From positions 25,089,001-25,153,000 of the forward strand of contig JASXTE010000005.1 in the NCBI GenBank assembly GCA_030280995.1: 64,000 nucleotides of DNA, in the 5' to 3' direction. Position 1 is the stretch's first letter. Every line of letters starts with the position of its first letter. Below the pieces are notes generated by a model that had not been told where the DNA came from, did no database searches, and saw only the letters and a list, made by a program, of their open reading frames with translations. The translations under genes and the position numbers were made by a program. Of the stretch, positions 25,101 through 36,333 are shown piece by piece. Origin of the DNA: Hemileia vastatrix (taxonomy: Eukaryota; Basidiomycota; Pucciniomycetes; Pucciniales; Zaghouaniaceae).

Positions 25101-26570
25101 TACAACTGACCAAAAGTGTCCAGCACAAGTTCGGCCGAACTTGTGCTGGACACTTTTTTGATGGTGAGTATCTAGGGTGCAGCTCTTCTTCAGTGCAACT
25201 GGTATTTTTTCAAAACATATCCACTGGTATTTGATCTTTCTGTTTTATTAATATTTTATCATTTGATCAATTTTTTTTTACCAGTATATTATTATTTTTA
25301 TTAGTATAGCGAAAAAACATGTGCCAAATGCTTACAGGGTGATGTTAAACCTTTAATAATTTTATTAAATACAGGTAAAAAATTATGAAAATGATTTGTT
25401 TTACATAAAATTATTTGATATCTAAAAGAAAAAAGGGATAAAAAGAAATAGGTTGAATAATAGGGATTTTATATGAAATTCAAAATTCAAGCTGAATGCC
25501 TACTTTCAAGGCTCAGAAGAGGTGTTGGATAAAATGGGCATCATCTGGAATAAAATTTTACTTAATTTGATTTTTTGAAAAAATAAATGAAGTTTTCAAC
25601 TGATTTTTTTTCAATATTTAGTTGGACACTTTATCTATATCAAATTACTTCTAGTACCATGATTGACCAAATTAAATCCTCATTTCCATATGCAGAATTG
25701 ATCCCTTATGGCTGGACCAGGCCAAAGGTGTCAACCACAAGTTTGAGAACTCTTCTGGTGGACACTTTTATGATGGACAGTAGTAGGGTGCAAGTCTTCT
25801 TTAGTTAATCTAGTATTCCTCATAAACATTTCCAACTTATTTTTGGCCAAAAATCAGGTGGAAAGTTTTTCCATATAGAATTACTTCTAATGCCATGATT
25901 GACTAAAAATTGATTCTCATTGCCATATAGAGAGTTGATCCCATATGAATGGATCTGGAAAAAGTGTCACCACAATTTTTGATAAACTTAAGTTTGAAAA
26001 TTTTATGATGGAAAGTAATTGCAAGTCTTCTTCATTTCATTAAGTAATCCTCATAAAAATTTCCACCTGTATTTTGGCCAAACTTCAGGTGGACACTTTG
26101 GCCATATTAAATTAATTCTAGTTCCATGTTGATAAAAAACTGATACTTATTGCCATATATAGATATTAAGCCCATCAGACTGTGCCTTTCCAAAATTGTC
26201 TACCTGAATTATGGCTAAACCTCAGTTGGACACTTTTATGATGCAGAGTAGCTAGGGAAAAAGTATTCTTCAGTTAATTTGGTATTCATAATAAATTTAT
26301 CCTCCTGAACTTTATCCTAACTTGAGGTGGACAATTTCAGAAAGCACCAGTTAGTCACTATCCATCAAAAAAAGTGTTCACCAAAATTTTGGCTAAACTT
26401 GTGGTGGACCCCTTTGATCAGCCACAGTCAGATGAGATCAACTCTTTAGATGGAAATGACGATGATGTTTTAGTCAATCATGGAAATAGAAGTAGTGTGA
26501 TGTGGCCAAATTACCCCCCTGAAGGTCAGACAAACCTCAGAAGGACACTTTTTAGCAGAAAGTAACTGAG
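16190..26570. repeat. Tandem array of about 15 units of about 608 bp, each with a 46-bp palindrome
   Basis: Palindrome starts: 16684, 17293, 17903, 18509, 19052, 19632, 20243, 20847, 21457, 22072, 22680, 23289, 23901, 24507, 25112; spacing is 604-615 bp except two deleted units (543 and 580). Each arm is AAAAGTGTCCAGCACAAGTT and the centre is CGGCCG, TGGCCA or CAGCTG. The copies at 18509, 19052, 22072, 23901 and 25112 are perfect over 46 bp. Flanks share CCCATCTGACTGCA just before, and GATGGAGAGTAGCTAGGGT just after; further out, a block with GCATACCGGGTGATGTTACACC. To the right (25723, about 25959, 26194, 26369) the units shrink to 175-235 bp and the palindrome decays. No coding potential. 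Palindromes are better conserved than the rest of the unit. Confidence 0.93.
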
Positions 26571-27103
26571 AAAAATCCATTTATCAGAAGGAAAATTTTT
26601 TATTGGATAGATGCCAAGGTTTCATACTTGTCTATTATGGTCAGTATTAATTTTGAAAGTGTCTGTCCAAGCAATTTCATTGCCCATCATGACTCATTTC
26701 GTTTTAAATGTTTCAAACTGCGTGATACAGTATTAAGGTGTCACATAGTATAATTAAGTTCTATTAAGTGCCCTCCTATGATGCCTAAATTTATAATTTA
26801 ATATCTTACATAATAATTTTTTTATATAAATTCATCAGTATTTTATTTTATTATCAAATTTAATAGAGCAAGTATCCTGAATTATTATATATGCATAAGC
26901 TTAGGTTAGATCAATTTGTGCTCAATTTGTGCTCATCAGAGGACCAAAATCAAGTTCTGGAGGATCAACTTGTGCATAATTTGGAATCAGTTGATATTCT
27001 GTCTATAATCAATCTGAGAATAAATGTAAATCTAACTCTAATTTACTTATGTTTATAAAGTATTCATAAACCTGGCATATTTAAGGGACACTCTAAATTT
27101 CAA
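26571..27103. other. Right subterminal region of the CACTA-like element
   Basis: Unique AT-rich DNA with a few echoes of the array arm (CAATTTGTGCTC twice, CAACTTGTGC, 26915-26980). No gene seen. Confidence 0.45.
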
Positions 27104-27146
27104 GAGAGGGGATTGCTAGCAATTCACCCCTAGATTTCCCATGGTG
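27104..27146 (-). repeat. Right terminal inverted repeat of the giant CACTA-like element
   Basis: Reverse complement of the left end with a few transitions. Holds the palindrome ATTGCTAGCAAT (27112-27123), whose arms differ from the left copy in a paired way (C...G replaced by T...A). Confidence 0.9.
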
Positions 27147-27149
27147 ATT

Positions 27150-28604
27150 GAGTGAGGGAATTAATTACTCCTGGAATGAATGGAAGGCACTAATTAAAAG
27201 GCAGTTTGGTGGCCCATAATTTAATATCACTCAACAAAGATTGTATGAAAAGGCCAGATATAATCCAAATGCTGGAGATAAACCTATGGTATTTTTAATG
27301 AATTTAATAAAAATCATGAAAGCCATGGATCCAAAAATGGATTAAGAAGAGTGGAAAGAAAAGATAATATACAAATTGCCTATATCAGTTAGAGACATTA
27401 TTGTAGCTAGAACTGAAATCATCAGAGATACCTCTGGGTTCATTAATATATGCAATGAGATATTATTAAACCACAAATATGAAACCAAGTATAAAAATTA
27501 CAGACAAATTGTTGACGTGGTAAAACCTACTACAAGTGAATTACCAGTGGAGAAGAAAAAACCTTCAGCTCCCCTTGTCTGCAAAAGACAAGAGAATAAA
27601 ACTTGTTATAAATGTAATGAACCTTGGGTTAAGGGTCACACGTGTAAGAAAAGAATAAATGTTATTGAAACCTCACAGAATTCTGAACCTAGTAATCATG
27701 AAGATGAGAATGTGGAATCTAGTGAGGATTGCAAAAGTGACATATCTTACAGTGATGATGAAAATGAGATATTTGTATTAGAACAGGATAAAATGTTCCT
27801 GAATGATGCTATACCTCATACAGACACATCTTTAACTTCCATTGAGGAAGCTGAAATAATTAAAGATGTAACTCATGATACTTACAAAATAACACCTATC
27901 AGAGCACCTGTTATTATATGTGGAAAAGAAATGAATGCCATTCTTGACACTGGGGCTGCAGGTAGTGTAGTTTCTATTAATACATTAATGAAACTTGACA
28001 GTAAGAATAAGGAAAAACTAGAACCTTTTCAAACAAAGAACTGGAGAGGTTTTGGTTCAGTATTAAATCCAATTGGCAAATACAAAACTGCTGTGTTCTT
28101 TAAATATAATATTGGATATGTTAGAGCAGTATGTGAATTTGTAGTAATGGATAATAAAAATTGTAGTGATTGGTTTTTTATTGGTAATAACTTATTGACA
28201 AAATTTGTCATTAAACTAGATCCTGCAAACAGTTGCTTCACTATAGGTATGAATGGTAAGAGAAAATTTAAAATATGTTCTGAAAACTCAGTATATACCA
28301 TTTCTCATAGAGATGAACAACTGCAAGTTGGAAGAACTACCACTGAAATGGTTGAATTGGATAATGAAATCCAAAAGGCTTCTTTCAGTCCTCAACTCTC
28401 AAAAATTGAAGAAGAAAATATTTTGAGATTGATTAAATCATATCCTATGGCATTTGCTCATGGTTCAAATGAACTAGGATTGGTCAAAGACCATGAGATG
28501 AAAATCTCTTTAAGTTGTGATTGGGATAATATTCCTGGCAGCTTGAAAAAGAAACCTTACCCAGCTTCTCCTGAAAAAGGAAAGATATTGAAGACAACAT
28601 AAAA
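27150..28604 (+). pseudogene. Element B ORF2, middle part: capsid, zinc knuckle, protease
   Basis: Continuation of 13838-14855. Capsid C-part (NYSWNEWKALIKRQFGG) carries a stop at 27343-27345. A zinc knuckle CYKCNEPWVKGHTC lies at about 27604-27645 and the aspartic protease motif DTGAAGS at about 27949-27969. The frame is lost near 28575 (a one-base indel in the A-rich stretch), ending at TAA 28600-28602. In D the same region is a single open frame, so these are inactivating mutations. Confidence 0.88.
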
Positions 28605-31442
28605 ATGTTGTTAGAAATGGGTATTGTTGAAAAAGTAGACACAGCACCTAAGTATTGTGTTATTTCACCAGTATTAATCTCTTATGAAAAAGATAAGGCA
28701 AGATTATGCGGTGATTATAGAGCTCTGAATACATACACAGTAGATGATATTTACCCTCTACCAAGGATAGCTTCTATCCATGCTACTTTACAAGGAGCAA
28801 AATATATTTCCTGTCTGGATGGAAACAAGGGTTACCGCCAGATTCCTGTGGAAAGAAATTCTCAAAATTACTTATTAATAACCACACATATGGGTATATA
28901 TAAGTATGTGAGAATGCCATTTGGCCCAAAGAATGCGCCTTCAGTCTTCCAAAAATTGATGGATAGTGTTTTTCATCTGGAAATGGTTGAAAGATGGCTA
29001 TTGGTCTATATTGATGACATCATAGTGTTTTCAAAAACATATGATGAACATTTAAATCACCTGAAAAGAGTCTTTCTAAGGATGGATGAAATTAATATGA
29101 CAATTGCATTAAAGAAATGTAAATTTGGATTTCAATCCTTGAAAGTACTTGAACATGTTGTATCTGGATTACAAATTTGTGTTTACCAGAATAAGGTGGC
29201 AGCAATTAAAAACATAGGTATACCAAAAAATGTAAAAGAGGTTCAAAGTTTTTTGGGTATGTGTGGATATTATAGACAATATATAAAAAACTACCAATCC
29301 ATTGCAGCTCCTTTAACAACATTAATCAGGAAAAATGAGGCTTTCATTTGGAATAATGAAAGACAACATGCCTTTAATAAATTAAAGGAATGCTTAATGT
29401 CAGCTCCAATATTGGGACTGCCAGATTTCACCCTACCTTTTATCTTGTACACTGATGCAAGCTTCATAGGTTTAGGTGCTGCTTTACAGCAGAAACAGAT
29501 AATAAATGGAAAATTATCTGAAGTAGTTATCTGTTATATATCCAGAACCTTAAGAAAAACAGAATTAAGGTATGGTGCCACACAGCTAGAATGTTTAGTC
29601 ATGGTGTGGGCTTTAAAGAAACTTCATTACTATCTGGAAGACCAGAAGTTTGAACTTATAACAGATTGCAGTGCAGTAAAATCATTACTAAACATGAAAA
29701 CCCCTAATAGGCACATGTTTAGATGGCAACTAGCTGTACAAGAGTACAGAGGAAGAATGACAATCACTCATAGAGCAGGAACATTGCATTCTAAAGTGGA
29801 TTTATTATCCAGAAGTCCTTTGCCAAATGATGCTGACAACCCAGCTTATGTACCTGAAAATGAGGTTATACATATATTTGGGATTTATATAGTGGACTTA
29901 GAAGAAGAATTTATGCAAACTATATTGGAAAATTACTCATCTGATAAAGATTTGTCTAAACTATCTACCATTCTAAATGATCCAACTAATGCCTCCATGA
30001 GTGCATTGATTAAAACCTTACCTCCAAAGTATAGAAATGCGTTGGAAAAAGGTAAACTGTCAATTGAAGATGGATATATATATTACAGGAAAAAGCTAAG
30101 TTATGTAATATTAATACCACCTTCTATGAAAGAGTTAATTTTAAGTACTTGTCATGATGACATCTTAGCTGGTCATTTTGATTTAAACAAAACATTAACT
30201 GGAGTTAAAAACACAGCCTGGTGGATAAACATGAAAGAAGATGTACAAAAATACACTGAAACATGTGACTCTTGTCAGAAATCTAAAAGATTAACTGGGA
30301 AGAGAGTTGGGTTGTTACAACAAATAGAGCAGCCAAAATCTCCATGGGAAATAATAAACATGGATTTTGTAACTGGCTTGCCATTAGCAGGAAAAGAAAG
30401 ATTCAATTCTTGCTGGGTAATAGTAGATAGATTAACAAAAATGTGTAAATTTATCCCTACCCATAAAGAGGTATCTGCAAAAGACTTGGCATTACTATGT
30501 TGGACTCAGATGATGAATACTGCTGGGTTTCCTAAAGCCATAATCTCTGACAGAGACCCTAAATTTACTTCAGAGTTCTGGACATCTTTGATGGAAGTAT
30601 CAGGTTGTCAATTGAAATTGTCTACAGTACACCATCCACAAACTGATGGGCTGGCTGAGAGAATGATACAAACTCTAGAAGACATGATCAGAAGATATTG
30701 TGCCTTTGGATTAGAATACAAAGACAATGAGAAATTCACACATGAATGGGTAACATTTATTCCTGGCCTTGAATTTGCTTATAACAGCACAACTCATTCT
30801 GTAACAGAGAAGAAACCATTTGGACTCTAGCTGGGATACGCACCAAATACCCCAGTAAATCATTTAAATAAGCTACCAAGGTTGGATATACACCCTGGTA
30901 CTAAATCCTTTATTCATATGCAACAAATGTGTAGGAAGCATGCAGAAGAATTCATCCAAAAAGCATTTGAATATGAAAAGAAAAGGTGGAACAAATCTCA
31001 TAAAGAATTTTAATTCAAAAAGGGAGATGAAGTCCTTATATCAACACTACATTTTAACTTACAAGTTAATGTTAAATTAAAGGATCCCTTTGTAGGACCT
31101 TTTGTAGTAAGCAAAATGGTAGGTAATAATGCAGTGGAAGTCATATTATATGCTCCATATGATAGGAAACATCCAGTCTTCCCTATCTCATTATTGAAAC
31201 CTTACCATGCAAATGATCCTGACTTCTTTCCAAAAAGAAGGGGAAGGCCTAAAAAGCAACCTGAAGAAATTGTGGAAAAAGAAGAGATTGAAAAAATACT
31301 CAAGAAAAGGATCCTTACTAAAGAAAAAGGAACTGAGTATTTACTAAGATTTAAAGGGAAATCAAATGAATTTGATAAATGGATACCTGAAAAAGAAATT
31401 TCTAATTTATCCACCCTTCTTAAAAAATTGAAACAGAAATAA
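28605..31442 (+). pseudogene. Element B pol: RT, RNase H, integrase, chromodomain-like tail
   Basis: RT blocks YTVDDIYPLPRI (about 28737), MPFGPKNAPSVFQ (28915) and the catalytic YIDDIIVFS (29008). RNase H LYTDASFIGLGAAL (29447). Integrase: HHCC module at about 30145-30300, MDFVTGLPLAGKE, SDRDPKFTSEFW (30546) and the D-35-E glutamate in GLAERMIQ (about 30650). Tail: FPKRRGRPKK (AT-hook-like, 31225-31255), then KGTEYLLRFKGKSNEFDKWIPEKEI, which resembles a chromodomain. A TAG at 30828-30830 replaces a conserved Trp and a TAA at 31011 breaks the tail. Otherwise the domains are complete, so inactivation is recent relative to A and C. Confidence 0.93.
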
Positions 31443-31539
31443 ATTTCTGTTCAACCAGCTGAGAGGTTAAAAAACCAGTACTCATAATATTCTATTATGT
31501 TTTATTTCTTTAAAGTATAATCTTTAATGCTACAGAATT

Positions 31540-32676
31540 TGTTGGTCAGTTGTCTAGAAGAAGGTAAGAAAAATAGGAGAAAAAGGAGGAGAGAAGGAGG
31601 AGGACAAGGGAAAATAAAGGAAATAATTTATAATAATATATTTAATTTTATTTAAGAGGGAAAACAACGGTGAGCAACTTTGAGAGATGACAAAAGCTTA
31701 GTATTTATTAATAATAATATTATTCAATGTAAGGGTTCTGCGCGGCAAACACTTTTAATTACTATCAGACTTAAAGCACCTTTAATTTGTTATATAGACT
31801 TTTAATTAGAATTGTATTACTAATAAAAAAATATAAACATAATAAAATAGTTATTTAATTTGTTGAGTGTTTAATAAGTGATGAGGCTACAGGGGATTAT
31901 CCAAGGCCCTTTTATAGGCAATGGGTCCTCTGAAGCGCTACTATATTTGTAAATACAATGATTAGAATAGAATAAAACAAATATATCAAAGAGTAAATGA
32001 AACATAACAATGTAGAGAAAAACATGAAACAATTAATTAAAACCCCAATTAAGAATCCAATTTTCCCGCCATTAATTCCCAAATCAGTAAATGAAAATAG
32101 TGAATAACTAAACAAGATTGGAACATAGGAACTATGAGAAAAATAATTCCAAACAGATGGTACAGTCTGATTAAAAGATATTTTAAGTGAAACAAAAAAT
32201 ACTTTGATGCAACAAAACACGTAATTAATCTCAATTTAGTATAAATTAATTTATTTGTTTTTGCTAACACAATTAAGGGTCAAAAGAAGTGTCATTAATT
32301 ATTTTTTAGTATTATATGAGAGGTGTTATTTAATATATAAATTTAAATAATTAATTTAAATATATTATAAGTCAATTTTACACTTATAATTATAATATAT
32401 GTTTTTCAATTAATTAAATATAAATTTATAATTATTAAATACATAAAAATGCGCCCTTATTTGTAGAATATATTATATTATGTTCAATTTAACTGTATAT
32501 AAAAATTTATATAACCAATAAATTTAATGTAACACTTGTATATAATAAAATACTTATATAATTTTATTATGCAATAAAATATTAAGTTATATTCATTAAA
32601 TACAATTCTTACACACTCTTTCAGGTTTTATAAGTTACATATCATTTACTGGACTCCTGGAATAGCCTGGCTGACA
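31540..32676 (-). mobile_element. 3' LTR of element D
   Basis: On the minus strand it begins TGTCAGCCAGGCTATTCC and ends CAACTGACCAACA. TATA box CTATAAAA on the minus strand at 31910-31917. Differs from the 5' LTR by a handful of substitutions and a small indel near the GA-rich stretch. Confidence 0.93.
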
Positions 32677-32697
32677 CTCCCTCACTCTAAAAAAAAC
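32677..32697 (-). other. Polypurine tract of element D
   Basis: Minus strand reads TTTTTTAGAGTGAGGGAG immediately before the LTR start TGTCAGCC; the same tract precedes the LTR of element A at 7210-7224. Confidence 0.7.
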
Positions 32698-32810
32698 AAT
32701 AAAAAAATGCTAAGATTTTTTCTTTTTGTATTTTTTCAACAGAGTAGGCAGATTTGAAATTTCTTTGCCAGGTATCCATGCATCATGTTCAGATGATTTG
32801 TTCTTATATC

Positions 32811-35800
32811 TCAATAAATATTCAGTACTTCTTTCAGAAGTGTAATTCTATCATTGAGAATTTTATCAATTTCTGCTGTTTCTGTGACTTCCTGAGGGTT
32901 CTTCTTAGGTCTTCCTCTTCTTTTTGGAAATAAGTCACTGTTGGAAGTATAAGGCTTAAGCAAAGAAATGGGAAAAACAGGATGTTTCCTATCATATGGA
33001 GAATACAATACAACTTCTACTGCATTTTCACCAACCATTTTTTTAACAACAAATGGTCCTACAAAAGGATCTTTTAATTTGTGGTTACCTTGTAAATTGA
33101 AATGGACAGTAGAGATCAACACTTCATCACCCTTGTTAAATGTGTATTCTTTATGGGATTTATCCCATCTTTTCTTTTCATATTCAAATGCTTTATCAAT
33201 ACAACTCGGAGCATGATTTCTGCATAGCTGTTGCATTTGCATAAAAGATTTTACACCAGGGTGTAGTTCCAACTTAGGTAATTTATTATTAAGAATCTGA
33301 GCAGGAGTGTTTGGGACATAACCTAACCAAAGCTCAAAAGGCTTTTTCTCAGTGACAGAATGAACAGTGCTATTATATGCAAATTCAAGACCAGGCAAAA
33401 GAGTGACCCAATCATGAGTAAATCTGTCATTGTCTTTATATTCTAAACCAAAGGCACAATACCTTCTAATCATATCTTCTAGAGTTTGAATCATTCTTTC
33501 AGCTAGACCATCAGTCTGAGGATGGTGAGCTGTAGACAATTTTAACTCACAGCCACAAATATCCATCAAAGAGGTCCAAAACTCAGAAGTGAATTTTGGA
33601 TCCCTATCAGAGATAATGGCTTTTGGAAAACCAATAATATTAAACATGTAAGACCACCATAAGAAAGCTAATTCTTTGGTGGATACATCTTTGTGGGTTT
33701 GAATAAATTTGCACATTTTTGTGAATCTATCAACTATTACCCAACAAGAGTTAAAGCTGTCTTTACCTGCAACAGGAAGACCAGTGACAAAATCCATATT
33801 AATGATTTGCCAGGGAGCACTAGGTGCTTCAATATGTTGTAATAACCCTGCTCTCTTACCTGTTAACCTTTTAGATTTTTGGCAGGAATCACAAGATTCA
33901 ACATATAATTTTGTGTCTTCAGACATATTAGCCCACCATGCAGTGTTTTTGATTCTAATCAATGTTTTTTCAAGATCAAAATGTCCAGCTAATATGTCAT
34001 CATGACAAAGTTTGAGGATAGTTTCTTTCATTGAAGGAGGAATAACAATTACATTGGTAAGCTTCCTTCTATAATATATATAACCATCTTCAATAGAAAA
34101 CTTTCCTTTATTTAAAGCATTTTGGTACTTTGCAGGAAGAGTTTTTATTAATGCTTGAATTGAAGCATTCTTAGGATCATTCAAAATAGTAAACAATTTA
34201 TTTAAATCAGAATCTTTATCATATGAATCCAGTATTAACTGTAATAACTCCTCTTCCATATCAACTATAAATATACCATGGATATGAACAGTATCATCTT
34301 CAGGTACATAAGCAGGATTGGAGTCATTATTTGGCAGAGGCAATCTGGAGAGCATATCAACATTAGAGTGAACATTTCCAGCTCTATGGATAATTGTCAT
34401 CCTTCCTCTGTATTCTTGAACAGCAAGTTGCCACCTGAACATATGTCTGTTAGGTGTCTTGAGGTTTAAGAGAGACTTCACAGCACTACAGTCAGTTACC
34501 AACTCAAATTTTTGGTCATCCAAATAGTAATAAAGTTTCTCAAGAGCCCAAACAACTGCTAAGCACTCCAATTGAGTGGCACCATATTTCAATTCACTAT
34601 TTCTTAAGGTTCTTGAAATATAACAAATTACAACCTCTGAGGATTTATCATTAATAATTTGTTTTTGGTGAAGGGCAGCACCCAGACCAATAAAGCTAGC
34701 ATCTTTATAAAGGACAAATGGCTTGTTAAAATCTGGAAGAGCCAATATAGGGGCTGTCATTAAGCAACTTTTTAATGTATCAAAAGCTTTCTGACAGTCA
34801 TTATTCCAGAGAAAAGCAACATCTTTTCTGGTCAGTTTTGTAAGAGGCAAGGCTATGACCTGATAATTTTTAATATATTGTCTATAATAGCCACACATAC
34901 CCAAAAAACTTTGGATTTCTCTTACAGAAGTTGGTGCTTTCACATTTTGAATGGCAGCAACTTTATTATGGTCTACACAAATTTGTAAGCCTGACACAAC
35001 ATGGCCAAGGACTTTCAAAGATTGAAAACTAAATTTACACTTTTTTAAAGATAAGGTCATATTGATTTCATCCATTTTTTGGAAAACTCTATTCAAGTGA
35101 ATCATATGTTCATCAAAAGTTTTAGAAAAAACAATAATATCATCAATATAAACCATGAGCCAACCTTCAATAATTTCTTGATGGAAAGTGTTATCCATGA
35201 CTTTCTGGAAAACTGAAGGAGCATTTTTAGGGCCAAATGGCATCCTAACATACTTATATATTCCCATATGAGTAGCAATAAGCAAAAAATTTTGAGAATT
35301 TTTCTCAACTAGAACTTGATGATAACCTTTATTACCATCCAGACAACTAATAAATTTTGCACCTTGAAAGGTAGCATGTATTGAATTAATTCTGGGTAAA
35401 GGATAAATATCATCAACAGTATAAGTATTTACAGCTCTGTAATCTCCACATAATCTAGCTTTATCTTTTTCATAAGAAATCAAGACTGGGGAGATGACAC
35501 AATATTTGGGGGTGACATCCACTTTCTCAATGATATTCATTTTCAATAAAGTTTCAATATTATCTTCAATATCTTTTCTTTTTGATGGAGAAGCAGGATA
35601 TGGTTTTTTCTTAAGGGAAGGAGGAATATCACTCAAATTACAGGATAAGGTAATTTTCATCTCTTCCTGAACAATTCCCAAGACATGAGAACCATGAGCA
35701 AAATCCATAGGGAAAGAGGTAATAGAGGCAACAATAGAATCCTTTTGTTCACTAGTCAACTGATCACCAAAAGAAGCGGTATTTATTTCATGTAATAAAT

Positions 35801-36069
35801 CATCCATTTCAGTTGTTGTTCTACCTTTACATTGGATTAGTGAGTTACAAGATTTCAACAAATGCCCAGAAGTTCTAGGAGAAGAAATTTTGAATTTTCT
35901 TTTCCCATTCATTCCTAAGGTAAAGCAATTATTTGCTGGGTCCAGTTTCACACCAAACATGGTTAAAATATCATTTCCCATAATAAACAAATTGCTCAAA
36001 TTATCATTTTTCATGACAACAAACTCACAAATAGCTCTGAAAAAACCACCATTATATTTGAAGAATACA
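32811..36069 (-). CDS. Element D ORF2, C-terminal part: protease end, RT, RNase H, integrase
   Basis: Open from the MITE at 36070 down to 32811, over 1080 codons. RT: YTVDDIYPLPRI, MPFGPKNAPSVFQ and catalytic YIDDIIVFS (about 35130-35155). RNase H: LYKDASFIGLGAAL (Thr to Lys beside the catalytic Asp, which is kept). Integrase HHCC (CHDDILAGHFD ... CDSCQKS, about 33885-34005), then MDFVTGLPVAGKD, SDRDPKF and GLAERMIQ with D-35-E spacing. C-terminus: GPFVVKK module and AT-hook-like KRRGRPKK (about 32900-32930). A one-base loss near 32845, judged against A and B, shifts the frame so that the chromodomain-like tail is replaced by a short end LLKEVLNIY. Otherwise no stop; likely made active protein before the MITE entered. 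Confidence 0.93.
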
Positions 36070-36330
36070 CACTACGCAATATAGGGGGTGGACTTGCTAG
36101 CAAGTCCTCAACCTGAACTCAGATGGAACTCAGATGGAACTCAGACTGAACTCAGACTGAACCCATACTGAACTCTACTTGAACACCCACCTAAAACTGT
36201 TCTGCTGAGTGGTGTTCATCCCTGATTGTATGGTTCCTTTATCAATAGCTCAATGTGTGTTCAATCTATGGTGAGTTTGGGTCCAAGGTTGCGGACTTGC
36301 TAGCAAGTCCGCCCCCCATATTGTGTGGTG
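36070..36330. mobile_element. CACTA-like MITE (261 bp) in the protease region of element D
   Basis: Left end CACTACGCAATATAGGGGG, right end (reverse complement) CACCACACAATATGGGGGG, with the perfect palindrome GGACTTGCTAGCAAGTCC just inside both ends (36090-36107 and 36293-36310). ACA at 36067-36069 and 36331-36333 is the 3-bp TSD. Interior has direct repeats of GAACTCAGACT near the left end. Element plus TSD is 264 bp, so the ORF2 frame is unchanged, but it brings in-frame stops. A 260-bp relative in reverse orientation is at 62898-63157. Confidence 0.93.
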
Positions 36331-36333
36331 ACA

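Larger units (their letters stand above)
14856..27146. mobile_element. Giant non-coding CACTA-like DNA transposon (12.3 kb)
   Basis: Terminal inverted repeats of about 43 bp: left end CACCACGGGAAATCTGGGGG, right end (reverse complement) CACCATGGGAAATCTAGGGG, both continuing through a GCTAGC palindrome to CCCTCT. ATT at 14853-14855 and 27147-27149 is a 3-bp TSD; removing the element and one ATT restores the capsid frame of element B. Start CACYA and 3-bp TSD without a TWA preference fit the CACTA superfamily better than PIF/Harbinger. I find no transposase or any convincing ORF inside, so it must be moved in trans or be a deletion derivative. Content: subterminal repeats, ATGCAT minisatellite, then a long array of palindrome-bearing units. 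Confidence 0.9.

Noticed and set aside
16190..26570. CRISPR array or rho-independent terminators suggested by regularly spaced palindromes
   Set aside because: The period is about 608 bp, the whole unit is repeated (no unique spacers), there are no cas genes and the context is a spliced eukaryotic genome.
14856..27146. PIF/Harbinger or Helitron identity of the giant element
   Set aside because: TSDs in this end family are ATT, ACA and TAG, not TWA only, and ends are inverted CACYA; Helitrons make no TSD and have no inverted ends.
31912..32270. Hydrophobic ORFs (about 70-100 codons) within the LTR of D, repeated at 49563-49921
   Set aside because: They lie in the U5/R part of an LTR and the second copy exists only because LTRs are duplicated; no known LTR product.
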